64,000 nucleotides of DNA from Petaurus breviceps papuanus (taxonomy: Eukaryota > Chordata > Mammalia > Diprotodontia > Petauridae). Numbering within the stretch: the first letter of the stretch is position 1; each line of letters begins with the position of its first letter. Positions 33,346 to 43,320 of this stretch are shown piece after piece. The translations under genes were made by a program, and so were the position numbers. The notes beneath the pieces were generated by a model. That model made no database searches and had not been told where the DNA came from. It saw nothing but the letters and a program-made list of their open reading frames with translations. Where the stretch lies: assembly GCA_028583685.1 (NCBI GenBank), contig JAMXIF010001195.1:15657684-15721683 (forward strand), read 5' to 3'.

Positions 33346-33513
33346 TTCCTTCTTTCTTTTCTTCACCTGGAATTTGCAGAACTATGCAAGTCATCTCTCT
33401 GGCATATAGTAGGTGTTCAATAAATGCTTATTTCCTCCCTTCTCCACTTCCTTCTTTCCTCTTTTCTTCCTTCACTTGGAATTTGCCGAGCCATGTAGGT
33501 CATCTCTCTGGGC
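33304..33513 (+). repeat. Diverged tandem duplication, about 100-bp unit
   Basis: Units 33304-33403 and 33404-33513 each run from an ATAGTA...AATAAAT...TTCC block through a T/C-rich stretch to GGAATTTGC...GTCATCTCTCTGG. They are roughly 80% alike with several small indels. Confidence 0.8.
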
Positions 33514-34515
33514 TAAGAAGAGATTCTCCCTCTCCAGCCAGAGAGAGCAGTAGAGCGCCATGCAGTCAAGTCTCTTAGGGGTTACCCCTGTAGGTGGTGC
33601 TGAAAAGCAAGGCATATAAATTCGCCCTGCTCTCCAAAGCACAGAGGGATTGCTTCCTATCAATCAGCTCCCAACATCACAGCTCTCTTCCAATCTAATC
33701 AGCTCCCAGAGAAGCTGCACATCCTATCTTCAATTGGTTCTTAAATTGTAGATGGTACTAAAGAGGAAAGCAGGCAATAGCATGCAGCTTTTCTCCCCAG
33801 CAGAGGATTCTCTCTTTGGCCAATCAGCTCCCAGAAGAGCTTTTCTCTAATTAGCAAAGCCATCTTCCCCCTATGCCCTCCAATTCAGCAGGTGAGCAGT
33901 GTAAGCTCGCAAGTTCTTTTTTCAGCTCTCAGTTCACCTGTTCTTTTCTTTCTGTGCCTCAATATCTGCTTGGTTTATTCTGGCTTCTGTGCTTCTTTCT
34001 TCTGTCTGCCGCTTTGGTCTTCTCAGACTTCTGTTCTCATCAGCTACTAGTACCCTCCTGCTTCCTAGTACTGCCCCCTGGGGTGAAGTGACTCACCTCT
34101 GCCTTGGGATGAAAAACCCCAAATCCATATTTATATCAGGCACAGCATAAATAGTTATTTTACAATAGCCTCAAAGTCCCCAAACAGCTCTTTGATGTGG
34201 TTACACAGACATAAACTCAAAATCCTAAAAATAGTCATATTCAGAGTAACTGCTAGGAAACAATGCAGTGCAGTCATCTTTACCATCAGTCAATACTTTT
34301 GCCTCTGATATACTTTCAGACAAGTCCACTCTGTATATTCATCTGAAGGACTATTTTCTCTCAGGTCCTCAGCACTATCTCAAGCTGTTTTCCTCTGTTT
34401 TCTCTAAATTTTTTTCCTGTTCTTTTCAGAAAATTCAATGTCCACCTTTTTAGAAGGTTAGTACTTGAAATATGCACAAGACACAGAAGACAGATTCCAA
34501 AAGTTACTGTCATAA
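33514..34515. other. Unrecognised; contains three copies of AATCAGCTCCCA
   Basis: The 12-mer AATCAGCTCCCA occurs at 33662, 33697 and 33822 (the third preceded by CC, as in a CCAAT box). CATATAAATTCGCC lies at about 33614. It may be a decayed LTR or other regulatory sequence; no family is recognised. Confidence 0.35.
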
Positions 34516-34517
34516 AT

Positions 34518-34705
34518 AAACCACAGAATTATAGAGATCTAAGGGACCTTCATCCCCTAGATCTAGTCCAGCCTCTTCATTTAGCAAATGGGGAAACTGA
34601 GAACTAGGAAGGTTCATAACTGGACCATGGGGATAAGTAGCAGAATGTGGTTTGACTCTAGGACCTCTGGCTATAAGTTCAATACTCTTTCAATTGCTGT
34701 GATAT
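34518..34705 (-). repeat. MIR3/THER-like SINE, antisense
   Basis: AGAATTATAGAGATCTAAGG, CTCTTCATTTAGCAAATGGG and TTTGACTCTAGGACCTCTGG are in the antisense order. Confidence 0.8.
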
Positions 34706-34880
34706 AATGAATTTTTAAGCAGTAAGATTTTGTAAGTTCAAATTCCATTAGTGACACTTATTGTGGGACTATGAACTAGTCCTTAAGTTCTCAGACTCAG
34801 TTTCTTCATCTGTTAAATTGGATTGCTAGTACCTGGTTTATGACGTTGTAAGGTACAAAAGTGATAATCTTCCTAATGAA
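34706..34880 (+). repeat. MIR-type SINE
   Basis: AGTTCAAATTCCATTAGTGA, CAGACTCAGTTTCTTCATCT and TTATGACGTTGTAAGGTAC follow the MIR order. Confidence 0.7.
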
Positions 34881-34884
34881 TCTT

Positions 34885-35430
34885 TATGATCATGTCAATA
34901 CTTTACTCAAAAACTTTCATTAGCCAAGTATTGACTACTCAAATAAATATTAATTCCTAACTTGGAAAATCAAAGCCTTCCAGAATCTGAATCCAACCTA
35001 CCTGTTCAATTTTATCTAATACTCTTTCTTTAAGAACTCTACATTCCATACAAACTGAATTGATGACTCGAGTAATGCTAGAATTGTCTTTCTTTCTTTG
35101 CTTTTTTTGCTCATGCCCCATGCCTCAAATGGATATTCCTCAATGTTGTCTGTTCAAGACCAAATTCAAATGTCACCTCTTCCATGAAATCTTTGATGCA
35201 TCCCAACACCCAAGGAAAGTATTTTCTCTCCTCAAATTTCTCAAAGCATTTTTCTTGGACTTCTCCTTTGTACCTATCATACTTACCATTAACACTGTAT
35301 GTATGGCCTTGTCTTCCACTAGATTGAAAACCCCTTTCAAGTGAGGTCTATATCATATCTTTCTTTGTGTGCCCACTCTCTAGAACAATACTATGTGCAT
35401 AGTGGGCATTTAATAAGTGTTTTGGGGATT
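34885..35430 (+). repeat. L2 LINE, 3' part, about 545 bp
   Basis: TACTTTACTCAAAAACTTTC, AAATTCAAATGTCACCTCTT, CCATGAAATCTTTGATGCAT, CCACTAGATTGAAAACCCC and GTGGGCATTTAATAAGTGTT follow the L2 order to its tail. Confidence 0.92.
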
Positions 35431-35544
35431 AAATTTAAAAAGATCCACATGAATTTGGGAATAGACAGATTTCAGGAAATAATAGATGAAAAAAGCAAGG
35501 AGTCAATTTATTTCCATGGCACCCACAAGCACAGATGGAGGTCA

Positions 35545-36140
35545 CATAGCATAACATTAAAAGTTTTGGAGTAGTAGTCAGGAGACCTGGATTCTAGACC
35601 CAAATCTGACAAGCCTCAAACCTGTCAGTGAGGTAGGGAGACGTCTACCCCCAGGCATGCCAAGTATGTCTACCCAAGTGGAATGGAACAATTTGTTCCA
35701 ACAACCATAAGGGTGACTGAAGTAGGCATTGCAGAGTGCTTAGAGCTTAGTCACACATAGAAGACACAAAGGTCATCCACTGCATCCCAGGCCATTGCCA
35801 GGCATCTTAATTTTTGTTTTGTCACTGACCTTGGATGATTCTGGAAGAGAGAGTAAGACTGACCACTTTGTGCAACTCTGCCTCATTTAAATCCAATTCA
35901 TGCACAAGTCATCACCTCATGATGTCTTGGTCCTCTTTGAAAATGAAGGATGAACAAAAATAACAACTTGCCAGCTGCTTGACATTGGGCAAATTATTCC
36001 TGGTTCTATTTCCTTGTGTATACCTTCTACAGGAATCTCATCTCATTTCCTCAATTCCACTCCAGAGATACTGAGTGGTCACTATGTAAAATGAGGGGCT
36101 GCATCTCTAAGGTCCAGGTCTGTGATCCTCTAATTCTCTG
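35545..36140 (+). repeat. MIR-type SINE split by an RTE-type SINE
   Basis: The MIR begins GTAGTCAGGAGACCTGGATT and resumes after 35966 with GCCAGCTGCTTGACATTGGG, AATGAGGGGCTGCATCTCTA and GATCCTCTAATTCTCTGAAA. Confidence 0.8.
35640..35966 (+). mobile_element. RTE-type SINE, near full length, inserted in MIR
   Basis: CACCCCCAGGCATGCC-like start (CTACCCCCAGGCATGCCAAG), GCAGAGTGCTTAGAGCTTAG, ATCCCAGGCCATTGCCAGGC, TGACCTTGGATGATTCTGGA, TGTGCAACTCTGCCTCATTT and GTCCTCTTTGAAAATGAAGG. It ends in AACAAAAATAACAAC. Confidence 0.85.
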
Positions 36141-36575
36141 AAACATAAGATGATGGTAACAGTGACAATGTCAGCAATAGACATCACGAAGATTACTTCT
36201 ACCAATGTTGCTATATCTATAGCTCCAGATACAGATTATAGATGCAGATAATAGGGTATTTTAGCTAAAAAATCCTATGCTCAATTCAGATTCCTATTCC
36301 GTAACCTGACTTCTAACCTAAAAGTTCTGGATTCCCTCCCAAATTCCTTATTTCTTATTCCCGTGTCCAGTGAGTAAATGACAGCTGAGACCTGACTGCC
36401 TGAGTCAACCACACCTCACAAATTCCAGTTACTCCATTTATGGATAGGCTATTTTCATCTGTTGTGGTATGACACATTACACATATAGAACTATGGGAAT
36501 CCATATAGGATATCATTTTCTGTGATGCATACAAATTCCCCCCTTCATTGCAAATAAGCAATCAAAGCTTTCAAG
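36141..36575. other. No recognised feature
   Basis: No repeat or gene supported. Confidence 0.4.
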
Positions 36576-36578
36576 TTG

Positions 36579-36810
36579 CTGATTTTCAGTCATTTTTCAG
36601 TCATGTCTGACTCTCCATGACCCTATCTGGGGTTTTCTTGGCAAAGAGTGGTTTGCCATTTCCTTCTCCAGCTCACTTTTCAGATGAAGAAACTGAGGTA
36701 AACAGGGTTAAGTGACTTGCTAGAGTCACACAGGTATTAAATGTCTGAGGCTGGATTTGAACTCACAAAGATGAGTGGGGTTGGTGCTTTACCCACTGCA
36801 CCAAGTACTC
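36579..36810 (-). mobile_element. BovB/RTE-tailed tRNA SINE, antisense
   Basis: TTCAGTCATGTCTGACTCTC is the tail in reverse. GGGGTTTTCTTGGCAAAGAG, TTTGCCATTTCCTTCTCCAG, TTAAGTGACTTGCTAGAGTC and GAGGCTGGATTTGAACTCAC follow. The head ends near 36805. Confidence 0.9.
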
Positions 36811-36824
36811 TGGCTCTAAGTTCA

Positions 36825-36895
36825 CATCAAGTCAATAAAACATTTATTAAGTCTTTATTATGTTCCAAACTACTGTACCAAATGCTATTTCTCCA
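36825..36895 (-). repeat. L2 3' tail, antisense
   Basis: GTCAATAAAACATTTATTAA and AACTACTGTACCAAATGC are the reverse L2 end. Confidence 0.7.
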
Positions 36896-37228
36896 TGTAT
36901 TAAGTACAAATTATTATCTTTCCCTATACTGTAAGACTAAGCTCACTATTAGTGTGAAAGACCCTGAAGAAATATGCTACCTCAATTGAAATTCTTCAAA
37001 TAAAGAAACCCAAACATTGTCTGCATTAAGCAAGCCTACAAGTGGAAGAAAATTTCCATGCCACAAAGTTATGTCAGGTATCACCTTAGTAAGATGTGGT
37101 CAACATATTCTATCTTTTGTAGAAGAGTAATGAAATAAAATTTAGTGTGATGGAGAAAATCGAGGTGACGAATAAAAGCACACTGGGGTGGTTCATAGAT
37201 GAATAGGAGAGCATCATTAGTTTTTTTT
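36896..37228. other. No recognised feature
   Basis: AT-rich; nothing supported. Confidence 0.4.
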
Positions 37229-37305
37229 TTTAAAGAATAACACAGTGCTAGGCACATAGTAGAAACTAAATTAATAGCTTTTTACTTGAATTGAGTTGAG
37301 TAAAT
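37229..37305 (+). repeat. L2 3' tail
   Basis: CACAGTGCTAGGCACATAGT and AGAAACTAAATTAATAG match the L2 end. Confidence 0.7.
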
Positions 37306-38918
37306 ATAACTGTGGGAACATAGCAGAAAAGACTGCACAAGGAAAACTTTCTAGATTCTTTTTTTTAATGGGAGCTTTTATTTACTTTCACAGGCATGGA
37401 TCTTATTAACTGTATTAAAACAATTTATTTCGATTCAAGTATATTCTTGAAGTTAAAGAAAATTGTATCTGGGGTAAAATTGTCCCCATGATCCATAAAT
37501 CAGCATTCCAAAAGGGGGTCAAATCCAAAGGCATGAGTAAATCAAAAAGCAAAGAGACACTGTCCATCTCTGGAAAGTAAGGGCTTTCTCTGTTTAAATG
37601 CTTCAAAAAAGTTCAATCAGTGAGCACTGGAATAACTAATAGCAGGAGACAAGAGATCTCTTTCGGGGGGAAATGAGGAGGCAGAGGGTGAACCCCAGCA
37701 TGCAGAGTCCAGGTGCATGCCCTCCAATTATAGCATCAGCTCCAAGAAAAAATTCTAGACAAAGTTACACAGATGTAACTTTAGAGGATGAGTCACAGCC
37801 CTTGGAATGCACAGGCCTTCTTATCATGGAAACCTCACAGAATATAAAGGTGACCCTTAATGTTAGAGTTCGTAGCAAACAGCATGTTCAGACCAATGAA
37901 GGAGGAGGGAGAGGGGGAGATGGAAGAAACACTTAAGATTCTGCCTGGGGGTGGATAGGATGCAAATAAGAGGAAGGTCACACAGCTGGGACTGGTGTAC
38001 ATTAGGGCTGTAGTACATTAGTGGGCTGAGGAATAGGTGGGTATAACTGGCAGACTTGCCCATGTGGAAATGGGAAGGTTTGGAGAAGAAGGTAGGTCAC
38101 CTTAGGAATAGTGGCCGTGGGAGGCATCTGGGTTATGTTTGACTTGGGTATCATATGAATGTTATCATAAAGTATTTTCAGAAAGTTAAAAAAGCACATT
38201 TTGATATATCATTCCTCACATATAAAGTCACTTTCAAATTTATCATGAGATGTAAGGAAGGAACCTGATAAATTTTGTTGTTGTTAAAGGGGTAAAAAAA
38301 AAAAGAAATGTACACGATATCCTCAAATAGACATAGTGAAGTATATAAGCTCTACAAAAAATGTTGACTATTGTTCCTTTGAATTATGACATCAAAAAGC
38401 AACAAAATGGCATTAAACTTGCAAATAAGCTGATTCTTTAATATGGTGCAATTATCCATAATGTTACTACCACTGGCCCCATACATTTTTAGGGAACTCT
38501 TCTGAAGACTTAGAGACAACTTTCCTGATAGTTTTCTTTTTTTTCTGAAAATTGCAAATATTTCAATTATTTAAATCACTTAAAATAAATGCAAAGGTAA
38601 TTTTCTTCTTACCTTCCTACTATGAAGTTGCATGGAGAAAGCCTGCTCAGTTAGTCCCTTTGGTGGCAAGGAGCTCCCTCGCTGTGCTTAGGCCACTTTC
38701 CAGGAGGATTATGACTAACTTTTCCTCTTTCAAAGCCCTTACTTTTCTTGTCTTAATGCTATCAATATAGATTTTTCCCTCCCCTTGACTGTGTTCTTGA
38801 TATTACTTATGTTAGACCAATCAATGTGCAACATTTTACTTTTCATTGTTCCCAGGGGCTAAAGAACCTGTAAAATACAGCAAATTTAAAGAACAAATTA
38901 TTTTTATTCTTAAATTAT
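37306..38918. other. No recognised feature
   Basis: About 1.6 kb without a named repeat. Short open frames only. Confidence 0.35.
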
Positions 38919-39010
38919 ATGCGTATATATAGGTATCTTATATATACACATGTATATGTATGTACATGTATATGTATACATATATGTATACAGGCATGTA
39001 CATTTATCTA
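38919..39010. repeat. TATA/TATG-rich simple sequence
   Basis: Alternating TATATACACATGTATATGTA-type blocks. Confidence 0.8.
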
Positions 39011-39127
39011 CATGTACAAATATCTGCACACATAGATCTTATTATGCCTGTAAAAATAACAAAAATATTCTGAACACTGGCTAAAAAATAATAAAATTCA
39101 TTTAAAATACATAACAGAGTTATAAAA

Positions 39128-39335
39128 GCAAAGGCATTGAATTTTGAATCAGGAGTGATCTAAGATCAAATTCTCATTCCTTCATTTAATGACCCAGAGG
39201 AAATCAGTCTGTCTCTGAATCCCCTTTTCCTCATCTGTGAAGTGGAGATGATAATAATATGTGTACTACCTCTATATCAGAAAAGTGTTATAATGAAAGT
39301 ACTTTGTAAAACTTAAGATAAAAAGTATCATTGGC
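39128..39335 (+). repeat. MIR-type SINE
   Basis: AATTTTGAATCAGGAGTGAT, TTTTCCTCATCTGTGAAGTG and GTACTTTGTAAAACTTAAG are in MIR order. Confidence 0.8.
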
Positions 39336-39344
39336 ACTACCACC

Positions 39345-39430
39345 AAATTCATCTTCTTTATTGCATATTCATGTCACTCTTCTGTTCAATAATTTTCCGT
39401 AGCTCCTTTTTTTTTCTATTATTACTGCCA
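39345..39430 (+). repeat. L2 LINE fragment
   Basis: CATGTCACTCTTCTGTTCAA and TAATTTTCCGTAGCTCC resemble the L2 segment CTGCTCAAAAACCTTC...GGCTCC. Confidence 0.5.
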
Positions 39431-39439
39431 AAAGTCTTT

Positions 39440-39440
<1 letters not shown>

Positions 39441-39479
<39 letters not shown>

Positions 39480-39579
39480 NNNNNNNNNNNNNNNNNNNNN
39501 NNNNNNNNNNNNNNNNNNNNNNNNNNNNNNNNNNNNNNNNNNNNNNNNNNNNNNNNNNNNNNNNNNNNNNNNNNNNNNN

Positions 39580-39614
<35 letters not shown>

Positions 39615-39630
39615 GTCTCTCTCTGTCTTC
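39441..39630. repeat. (TC)n microsatellite with gap
   Basis: Perfect (TC)n on both sides of a 100-N gap (39480-39579), then TCTCTCTG units. Confidence 0.97.
39480..39579. other. Assembly gap (100 N)
   Basis: Exactly 100 Ns, usually a placeholder for unknown length, inside the (TC)n array. Confidence 0.99.
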
Positions 39631-39714
39631 CCCCTCTCTGTCGAAGTTGACCAAAGTGATTCAAGTGATTCAATTCAGTGATTTTTCAAGTGCCCACTAC
39701 ATAGAGCGAGGATC

Positions 39715-39815
39715 AATTTGTTGCACATGATAGAGAATTTGCCTTAGAATCAGGCAGACTTGGGTTCAAGTCCTTTCTCTGACACACATTATCTAGTTGA
39801 CCCTGAAGAGTAGTT
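39715..39815 (+). repeat. MIR-related marsupial SINE fragment
   Basis: GAATTTGCCTTAGAATCAGG, CAGACTTGGGTTCAAGTCCT and TCTGACACACATTATC are the same type as 29455-29665. Confidence 0.65.
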
Positions 39816-39925
39816 CCATTACCTGGGCTTCATCATTCCATTATAATCATAAATTCAGCCCCATCCCAGTGTTCAGGGCACCCAACCTAGATGCTTTCTT
39901 TCATGGTGCTTACACAATAACCATG

Positions 39926-40162
39926 GGACAGTTAGGTGGTACAGCAGATAGAGCACCAGGCCTGGAGGCAAGAAGACTCATCTTCGTGAGTTCAAATCCA
40001 ACCTCAGACACTTAAGTCACTTAACATTGTTTGCCTCAGTTTCCTCATGTGTAAAATGAACTGGAGAAGGACTTGGCAAACCTCTCCAGTATCTTTGCCA
40101 AGAAAACCTCAAATGGGGTCACAGAGTCAGACATGACTAAAAATGATTGAACAGCAACAACA
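39926..40162 (+). mobile_element. BovB/RTE-tailed tRNA SINE
   Basis: GGGACAGTTAGGTGGTACAG, GCACCAGGCCTGGAGGCAAG, GAGTTCAAATCCAACCTCAG, then AACTGGAGAAGGACTTGGCA, AGAAAACCTCAAATGGGGTC and GAGTCAGACATGACTAAAAA. Confidence 0.9.
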
Positions 40163-40217
40163 AAATAAATATTATAAAAAATATTGTTATCTTAAGTAAT
40201 TAAGAGTGGAAAAGCAA

Positions 40218-41210
40218 ACTGCTATATGAATTCTGAGGGAGGAAAGATCATTACAGATTGGGAAAGTTCTTGGAGAAGGTGGGCAAGAGGAGGGGCAGTG
40301 AGAACTCAATAGGTGAAATAGGGAGAGGCATTATAGCTTCAGCTACAGAGGTAAGAAAGTACTGGTTTGTCTGGGTGTTACAGTAATGTCATTTTGAATT
40401 TGAAGATCCCTTTGTGTTGGCAAAAGTAGCAGGTACTTAGCACTCAGTAAGTGATCAAGCCTCTGTTGGGGAAACAGAAGGTATGAACTCCTGTCTTCTG
40501 TTACTGATGTAACAGGAAGGAGTTGGCTGAGAGAGGAAGCTAATGCTGTGTGTATGTAAGGAAAAGTCCCAGAGAGGCACAGGCAGAATTTCTTCAGACA
40601 AGAATCTGGAGGCACAGCAGCTACAGAAGAGAGAATCAAGAACAGAGCCAGAATTTCCTGAGAACTTGTGGTGGTGGAGCTTCTTCTGGATGGGAGCCTG
40701 GAGTCCAGGAGCCAGGAGCCCAGGGGCCCAGGGGCCCAGGGGCCCAGGAGCCCGGGAGCCAGGAGCCCAGGTGACTGGAGCATGACTGGGATGCTGAGAC
40801 TTTGTTTGTGGTTTGGATAGAGTAATCACTATACTGTGTAATCAGAAACTTAAAAGCTGTTCATAGTAGCATTCTTCTGGAAAGCTTCTGTGCATGGCAT
40901 TACACTAGGGTGGTCTAGAACATGGGTGGGAGTGGTATGAAACAAGTAAAAAGGCAATGTGCCAGCACATTGTGAAAGGCCTTGAATGCCAGACCAGGGA
41001 GTTTAAACTTTACTCAGTGGCCAACAAAGAGTCATTGAAGGGTTTTGAGTATAAGGGTGACATGAATAGAGCTGTGCAAAAAAGATAAATTTAGTAGGAC
41101 TTTCTGAGGATACTTTGGAAGTATATGAGAGTTAAAACAGGAAAACCTGTTAGGAGGTTATTATTGTTTTTAATGGGAATGAATAAGAGGATGTATTCCT
41201 CTGAGTGGTG
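40218..41210 (-). repeat. L2 LINE, antisense, with an unrecognised insert
   Basis: 40218-40360 and 40890-41205 are reverse L2 (GGCCTTGAATGCCAGACCAG, GGGAGTTTAAACTTTACTCA, GGGTGACATGAATAGAGC). The 500 bp between, about 40365-40860, is not L2 and holds a GC-rich minisatellite. Confidence 0.7.
40694..40771. repeat. GC-rich minisatellite, about 10-bp unit
   Basis: Repeats of GGGGCCCAGG and GAGCCAGGAG variants, about eight units. The two long open frames crossing it (PGLLGPWAPG-like and GARSPGAQGP-like) follow from the repeat and are not a protein domain. Confidence 0.9.
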
Positions 41211-41393
41211 CAGCACCTATGTGGCACGGTGAATAGAGCACCAGGCCTGGACTCAAGAAGACTCATCTATTTGCCTCAGTTTCCTCATCTGTATGAGTTG
41301 GGGAAGGAAAGGGCAAACCACTCCAGTATCTTTACCAAGAAAACCCAAAATGCAGTCACAAAGAGTTGGACATGACTCAAACCACTGAACAGA
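41205..41393 (+). mobile_element. BovB/RTE-tailed tRNA SINE with internal deletion
   Basis: TATGTGGCACGGTGAATAGA, GCACCAGGCCTGGACTCAAG, then a jump to TTTGCCTCAGTTTCCTCATC, GGCAAACCACTCCAGTATCT and GAGTTGGACATGACTCAAAC. About 70 bp of the central body is missing. Confidence 0.9.
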
Positions 41394-41580
41394 ATAGAAC
41401 TATAGTGGTTGCTATGAGAAAAGAGATGAAATAACTGCAGGGGTATAAGGATGGTATTTGGTAACTGATCGGATATTAGAGGTGATGAAAAGGGAAGAAT
41501 CATAGATTACGCCAAGCTTTCAAGCCTAGAAGACTGAGTAAATGTGGAGCCACTGACAAAAACTGTAGTCTTTGGACTTC
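41394..41580 (-). repeat. L2 LINE, antisense (continuation)
   Basis: AGATTACGCCAAGCTTTCAA is the reverse of the L2 block around AAGCCTGAGAA...GGCGT. It is continuous with L2 before the SINE at 41205. Confidence 0.55.
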
Positions 41581-41749
41581 ACTCCTGAGAGTCATCAGGA
41601 CCCAAACACTTGCTATAATAAGATCACTCACTGTCCCTGCTTCACCTAAGACAAATATATTTGATGAACTTTAGAGGTTATTGAAAGCATACCTCTCACT
41701 TGCGCCATCAGTCATTATTTAGAGACTTAAAGTTAACAAATGTAATCAA

Positions 41750-42040
41750 CAGCCTGGTGAGGGTATTTCTGCTTAGACTGCAGAGCTGTACCATCTGTCT
41801 GCACATTGCAATTTGGGGAATTTCTTAAGTGACATATTGCAGGATCATTCTGTATATGAAGTATATGGTGAAGCCCTCCAATGGCACCTCTTGACTGAAA
41901 CAAATTTGACATTTATAATGGCCCCAGGCAAGTCCCTAGCCAGTGATACTGAATCACTACATGCCACAGAAATTAAAGGAACAGCTTCTAAAATAAATGT
42001 AATCCATTACACACAAGCTGAGAGTTTTTGCCAATAGTGT
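41750..42040 (+). mobile_element. Fossil gag-like stretch, Ty3/gypsy-type LTR retrotransposon
   Basis: The conceptual peptide carries the pattern of the Ty3/gypsy gag region before the zinc knuckle: a Q-W/R-LLTE-LTF core (QWHLLTETNLTF), a following helix with regularly placed alanines, and a SKIN...HY end. Similar gag sequences gave rise to the RTL/SIRH and related mammalian genes. The copy is short and broken. No LTRs, protease or reverse transcriptase were recognised around it. Family and age (old, probably before the local SINE burst) are inferred by eye. Confidence 0.5.
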
Positions 42041-42912
42041 CAGTAGAAGACAGAAAATTCATGCTTCATGATGTCTGGAGATCAGCTCCAACAACATAAC
42101 CCTTACTCAAGTTGTAAAGGGCTTTACTGACACTGTGCAACTAAATAAGAAGAAAATCCACCTTGAGAAGGTCTGTCATTCAGAATCTATCAGGGTGGAG
42201 CCTAGAAACTGTGAGATCAGTTCATACAGCATCTTGAACAAAAGAAGCATAGAATCATTAACATGGAGCTGGAAGGAGGGTAGTATCACATGCTCTTGAT
42301 TATTAATGTAACAGTAAATGTGAGAATTAAATCCTATTCAGAAGATGCATAATCAGGTTCGCCACTGATATTTACAAAGATGCCATGATATATGTAAGAT
42401 ACTTAAGAATCATGAACAAAAGATGGAGGATGATGCCTATCTAGTACTTTATTGATCCTCCACAATATATTTTCAAAAAAGTTGTTAGAGTTCTTTAAGT
42501 TTACAATCATCAGCTATTTGATACTGATGGACGTTAAGGTATGAGTGTGAAGCACTGCCTTGGTGTTGCCAAGGAGATTAGGATGCTGGTTTGGGAACAG
42601 GGGTCTCCCCCTGTTTCCCTCTTCCTTGACGCCCCCCCCAGGGAATTTTTTGGACTGGCAGAAGGGGGCTGAAGTGACTCATTACCTGCCCTCCCAGCTT
42701 GAGGAACTACAGGCAGCTGAAGGCATTCAAGAGTGGAGAGAGAGCAGGAACACAAAAGCACATGGAGAAGTGGGGAAAGGACAAAGGGAAGCAGCTATGA
42801 CAAGAGATGGAGTAGGAGGCAGAGAAAAAAATACAGAGAAACAGGGCCATCATGAGATACTCAATACTGTCAGTTCAATACTCAGTCAATAAATATTAGG
42901 TGCCTACTATAT
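42041..42912. other. Mostly unrecognised
   Basis: 42245-42290 may be a MIR scrap (AGAATCATTAACATGGAGCT). 42530-42870 is GC-richer and unrecognised. 42880-42910 is the start of the antisense L2 that continues after the SINE. Confidence 0.35.
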
Positions 42913-43144
42913 AAGGGCAGTTAGGTGGCACAATGGATAGAGTGCCAGACCTAGAGGCAAGGGAGACTTATCTCACCTCAGACACTTACTAGTTGTGTGA
43001 CCCTGGGCAAGTCATTTTGCCCTATTTGTCTCAGTTTCCTCATCTGTAAAATGACCTGCAGATGGAAATGGCAACTCTTTGCCAAAAAAAACCCAAAAGG
43101 GGTCACTAAGAGTCAGACACAACTGAAAAACAAGTGCCTACTAT
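42900..43144 (+). mobile_element. BovB/RTE-tailed tRNA SINE inserted in L2
   Basis: The body 42911-43133 reads GGGCAGTTAGGTGGCACAAT, CCTCAGACACTTACTAGTTG, TGTGACCCTGGGCAAGTCAT and the tail GAGTCAGACACAACTGAAAA. The duplicated target GTGCCTACTAT lies at 42900-42910 and 43134-43144, and L2 reads through it. Confidence 0.93.
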
Positions 43145-43320
43145 GTGCTGCGTACTGTGCTAAGCACCAGAGGTACAAAGAAAGGCAAAGTATAGTCCTT
43201 GCTCTCAAGGAGCCCACAATCCAATGGGCTAGAAGATATTGAATATAACTTGGTAAAACAAGCTATATGCAGGATCAATTGGAAGTAATTAAGAGGGATT
43301 CCAGGATTAGAACTCTGTGG
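43134..43320 (-). repeat. L2 LINE 3' end, antisense
   Basis: GTACTGTGCTAAGCACCAGA, GGTACAAAGAAAGGCAAAG, CAAGGAGCCCACAATCCAAT and CAAGCTATATGCAGGATCAA are the reverse L2. It begins before the SINE at about 42885. Confidence 0.92.

Noticed and set aside
40343-40829. Overlapping long open frames on both strands, rich in P, G and A
   Set aside because: They are produced by the GC-rich minisatellite at 40694-40771, which lacks stops in several frames. No domain is visible.
42560-42892. 110-codon open frame as an exon
   Set aside because: No domain or splice signals recognised. The end runs toward the L2 and SINE insertion; possible but unsupported.
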